Positions 63,285 through 64,000 of a DNA stretch of 64,000 nucleotides are shown here, in pieces. Where the stretch lies: positions 6,510,529 through 6,574,528 of the forward strand of contig VZDJ01000623.1 in assembly GCA_008694505.1 (NCBI GenBank), given 5' to 3'. The notes beneath the pieces are model-generated. The model was not told the DNA's origin and made no database searches. It was given only the letters and a program-made list of their open reading frames with translations. The translations under genes were made by a program, and so were the position numbers. Each line of letters starts with the position of its first letter. Positions within the stretch are counted from its first letter, which is position 1. The DNA is from Cyanoderma ruficeps. Taxonomy: Eukaryota > Chordata > Aves > Passeriformes > Timaliidae.

Positions 63285-64000
63285 ATCCAACATAATGATA
63301 TATAAACACCGACCTAATTACTTTTTCTTTAGCATGACTGAGCACAGAGTAGGCGCTGTATACACTTCATAACAGTTGAAAGAGCAATTTTTTGTGCATA
63401 AATAAGGTCTTTGCAACTGCTTACATTGGATTGATTTTTTTGTACATTATTAGTATTTAAGAAGACTATGCTAGAGTTCACAGAGTACATAGAGTTACGT
63501 AGTTTTAATTTATTGATTTACTAAGGAAATACTATGAAGCCATGGTGTATGCTGAAATTTATCATCTTAAGGAGCTCTTCTCCCCTACCCCCCCAGGTTT
63601 TTCCTCAGGTCTCTTTCACTTGTAAAAAAGAAAAGCATGTATTTTTGAAAAAGATATGTATTTAATATGTATTTATATGTGGCATAGCAATGTTCACTCT
63701 AATCAGCTTAGAAGCTATTTTAGATTATAACTCCATTTGGTTTCATGTATTATTTATAATGGAAAACACAAATATTGCAGCTATTTATTACTATAAGTTG
63801 TATGAATTCATCTTTTTGTAGTCTAATTATTTTAAAAGTGATGTATAAAGACTAAATGTACAGTAACGAATTGCAAGACTGTTTGATGAGTCCCCTAGAA
63901 AGAGCGCATTTGTCAGCCTGCAGAAACCTCCTTGTGATACTTCCAGTGCCTTATCCTTTTGACTTTGGAACTCAAAATCCCGCTGAAACAGGACAACATT

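Larger units (their letters stand above)
56752..64000 (+). other. HGF: HGF intron 7, partial (at least 7.2 kb)
   Basis: The intron starts GTGAGT in phase 1. Retention would add 37 residues before TAA at about 56862-56864, with ATTAAA at 56982-56987 as a possible weak polyadenylation signal; mammalian NK2 mRNA ends within this intron, though the bird counterpart is not established. The rest holds T/G and A/C tracts (58327-58372, 58760-58778, 60981-60996, 63250-63284), a perfect 11-bp hairpin (58179-58204) and AT-rich DNA. No further HGF exon or other gene was recognised. Confidence 0.85.

Noticed and set aside
56752..64000. HGF exon 8 (link to kringle 3)
   Set aside because: Searched for an acceptor followed by a segment like human ADNTMNDTD...CIQGQGEGYRGTV and did not find it; the exon must lie beyond the window.

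Overview
The window is vertebrate nuclear DNA, most likely from a bird, with a songbird as the best guess. It carries the 5' half of one multi-exon gene, HGF (hepatocyte growth factor / scatter factor), on the + strand. The evidence is seven short exons with GT-AG borders and matching phases. They encode a signal peptide, the PAN/N domain, kringle 1 and kringle 2 of HGF in order, with exon lengths that match what I recall of mammalian HGF (166, 113, 115, 143, 121 and 119 bp for exons 2-7). The bird assignment is an inference from AT-rich, repeat-poor DNA, short introns, a compact signal peptide and the general divergence from mammalian HGF. Another sauropsid is possible.

Layout: 1-27440 is intergenic DNA upstream of HGF. 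I find no supportable gene there; it holds a long AAAG/polypurine tract with an assembly gap (18595-19129), an AT microsatellite with a small gap, two GC-richer inserts of unknown origin (about 11690-11960 and 23680-24350) and short duplications. The proximal promoter is at 27441-27556, with a TATA-like box at 27527. A strong CpG island (about 27540-28190) covers the 5'UTR, exon 1 and the start of intron 1. Exons are: 1 at 27641-27716 (coding part), 2 at 39854-40019, 3 at 44641-44753, 4 at 45443-45557, 5 at 49910-50052, 6 at 51802-51922 and 7 at 56633-56751. The window ends inside intron 7. The remaining kringles, the activation site and the serine-protease-like beta chain lie beyond it.

Joined in order the exons give 284 codons plus one base, with no stop and all kringle cysteines present. 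This part of HGF is the secreted, heparan-sulfate-binding and MET-binding end of the ligand, so the window holds the whole coding information for the natural truncated NK1 and NK2 forms. The most interesting signals concern isoforms and introns. They are a tandem acceptor at exon 5 that would remove five residues, a 75-codon open read-through of exon 5 followed by a canonical AATAAA (a candidate NK1 terminal exon), two N-glycosylation sequons beside the heparin-binding face, a pair of inverted dispersed repeats in intron 4 with a 30-base identical core, and a GC-rich 35-bp tandem repeat just inside intron 1 that multiplies CAG|GT donor-like sites. I found no prokaryote-type system and no wholly new gene system.
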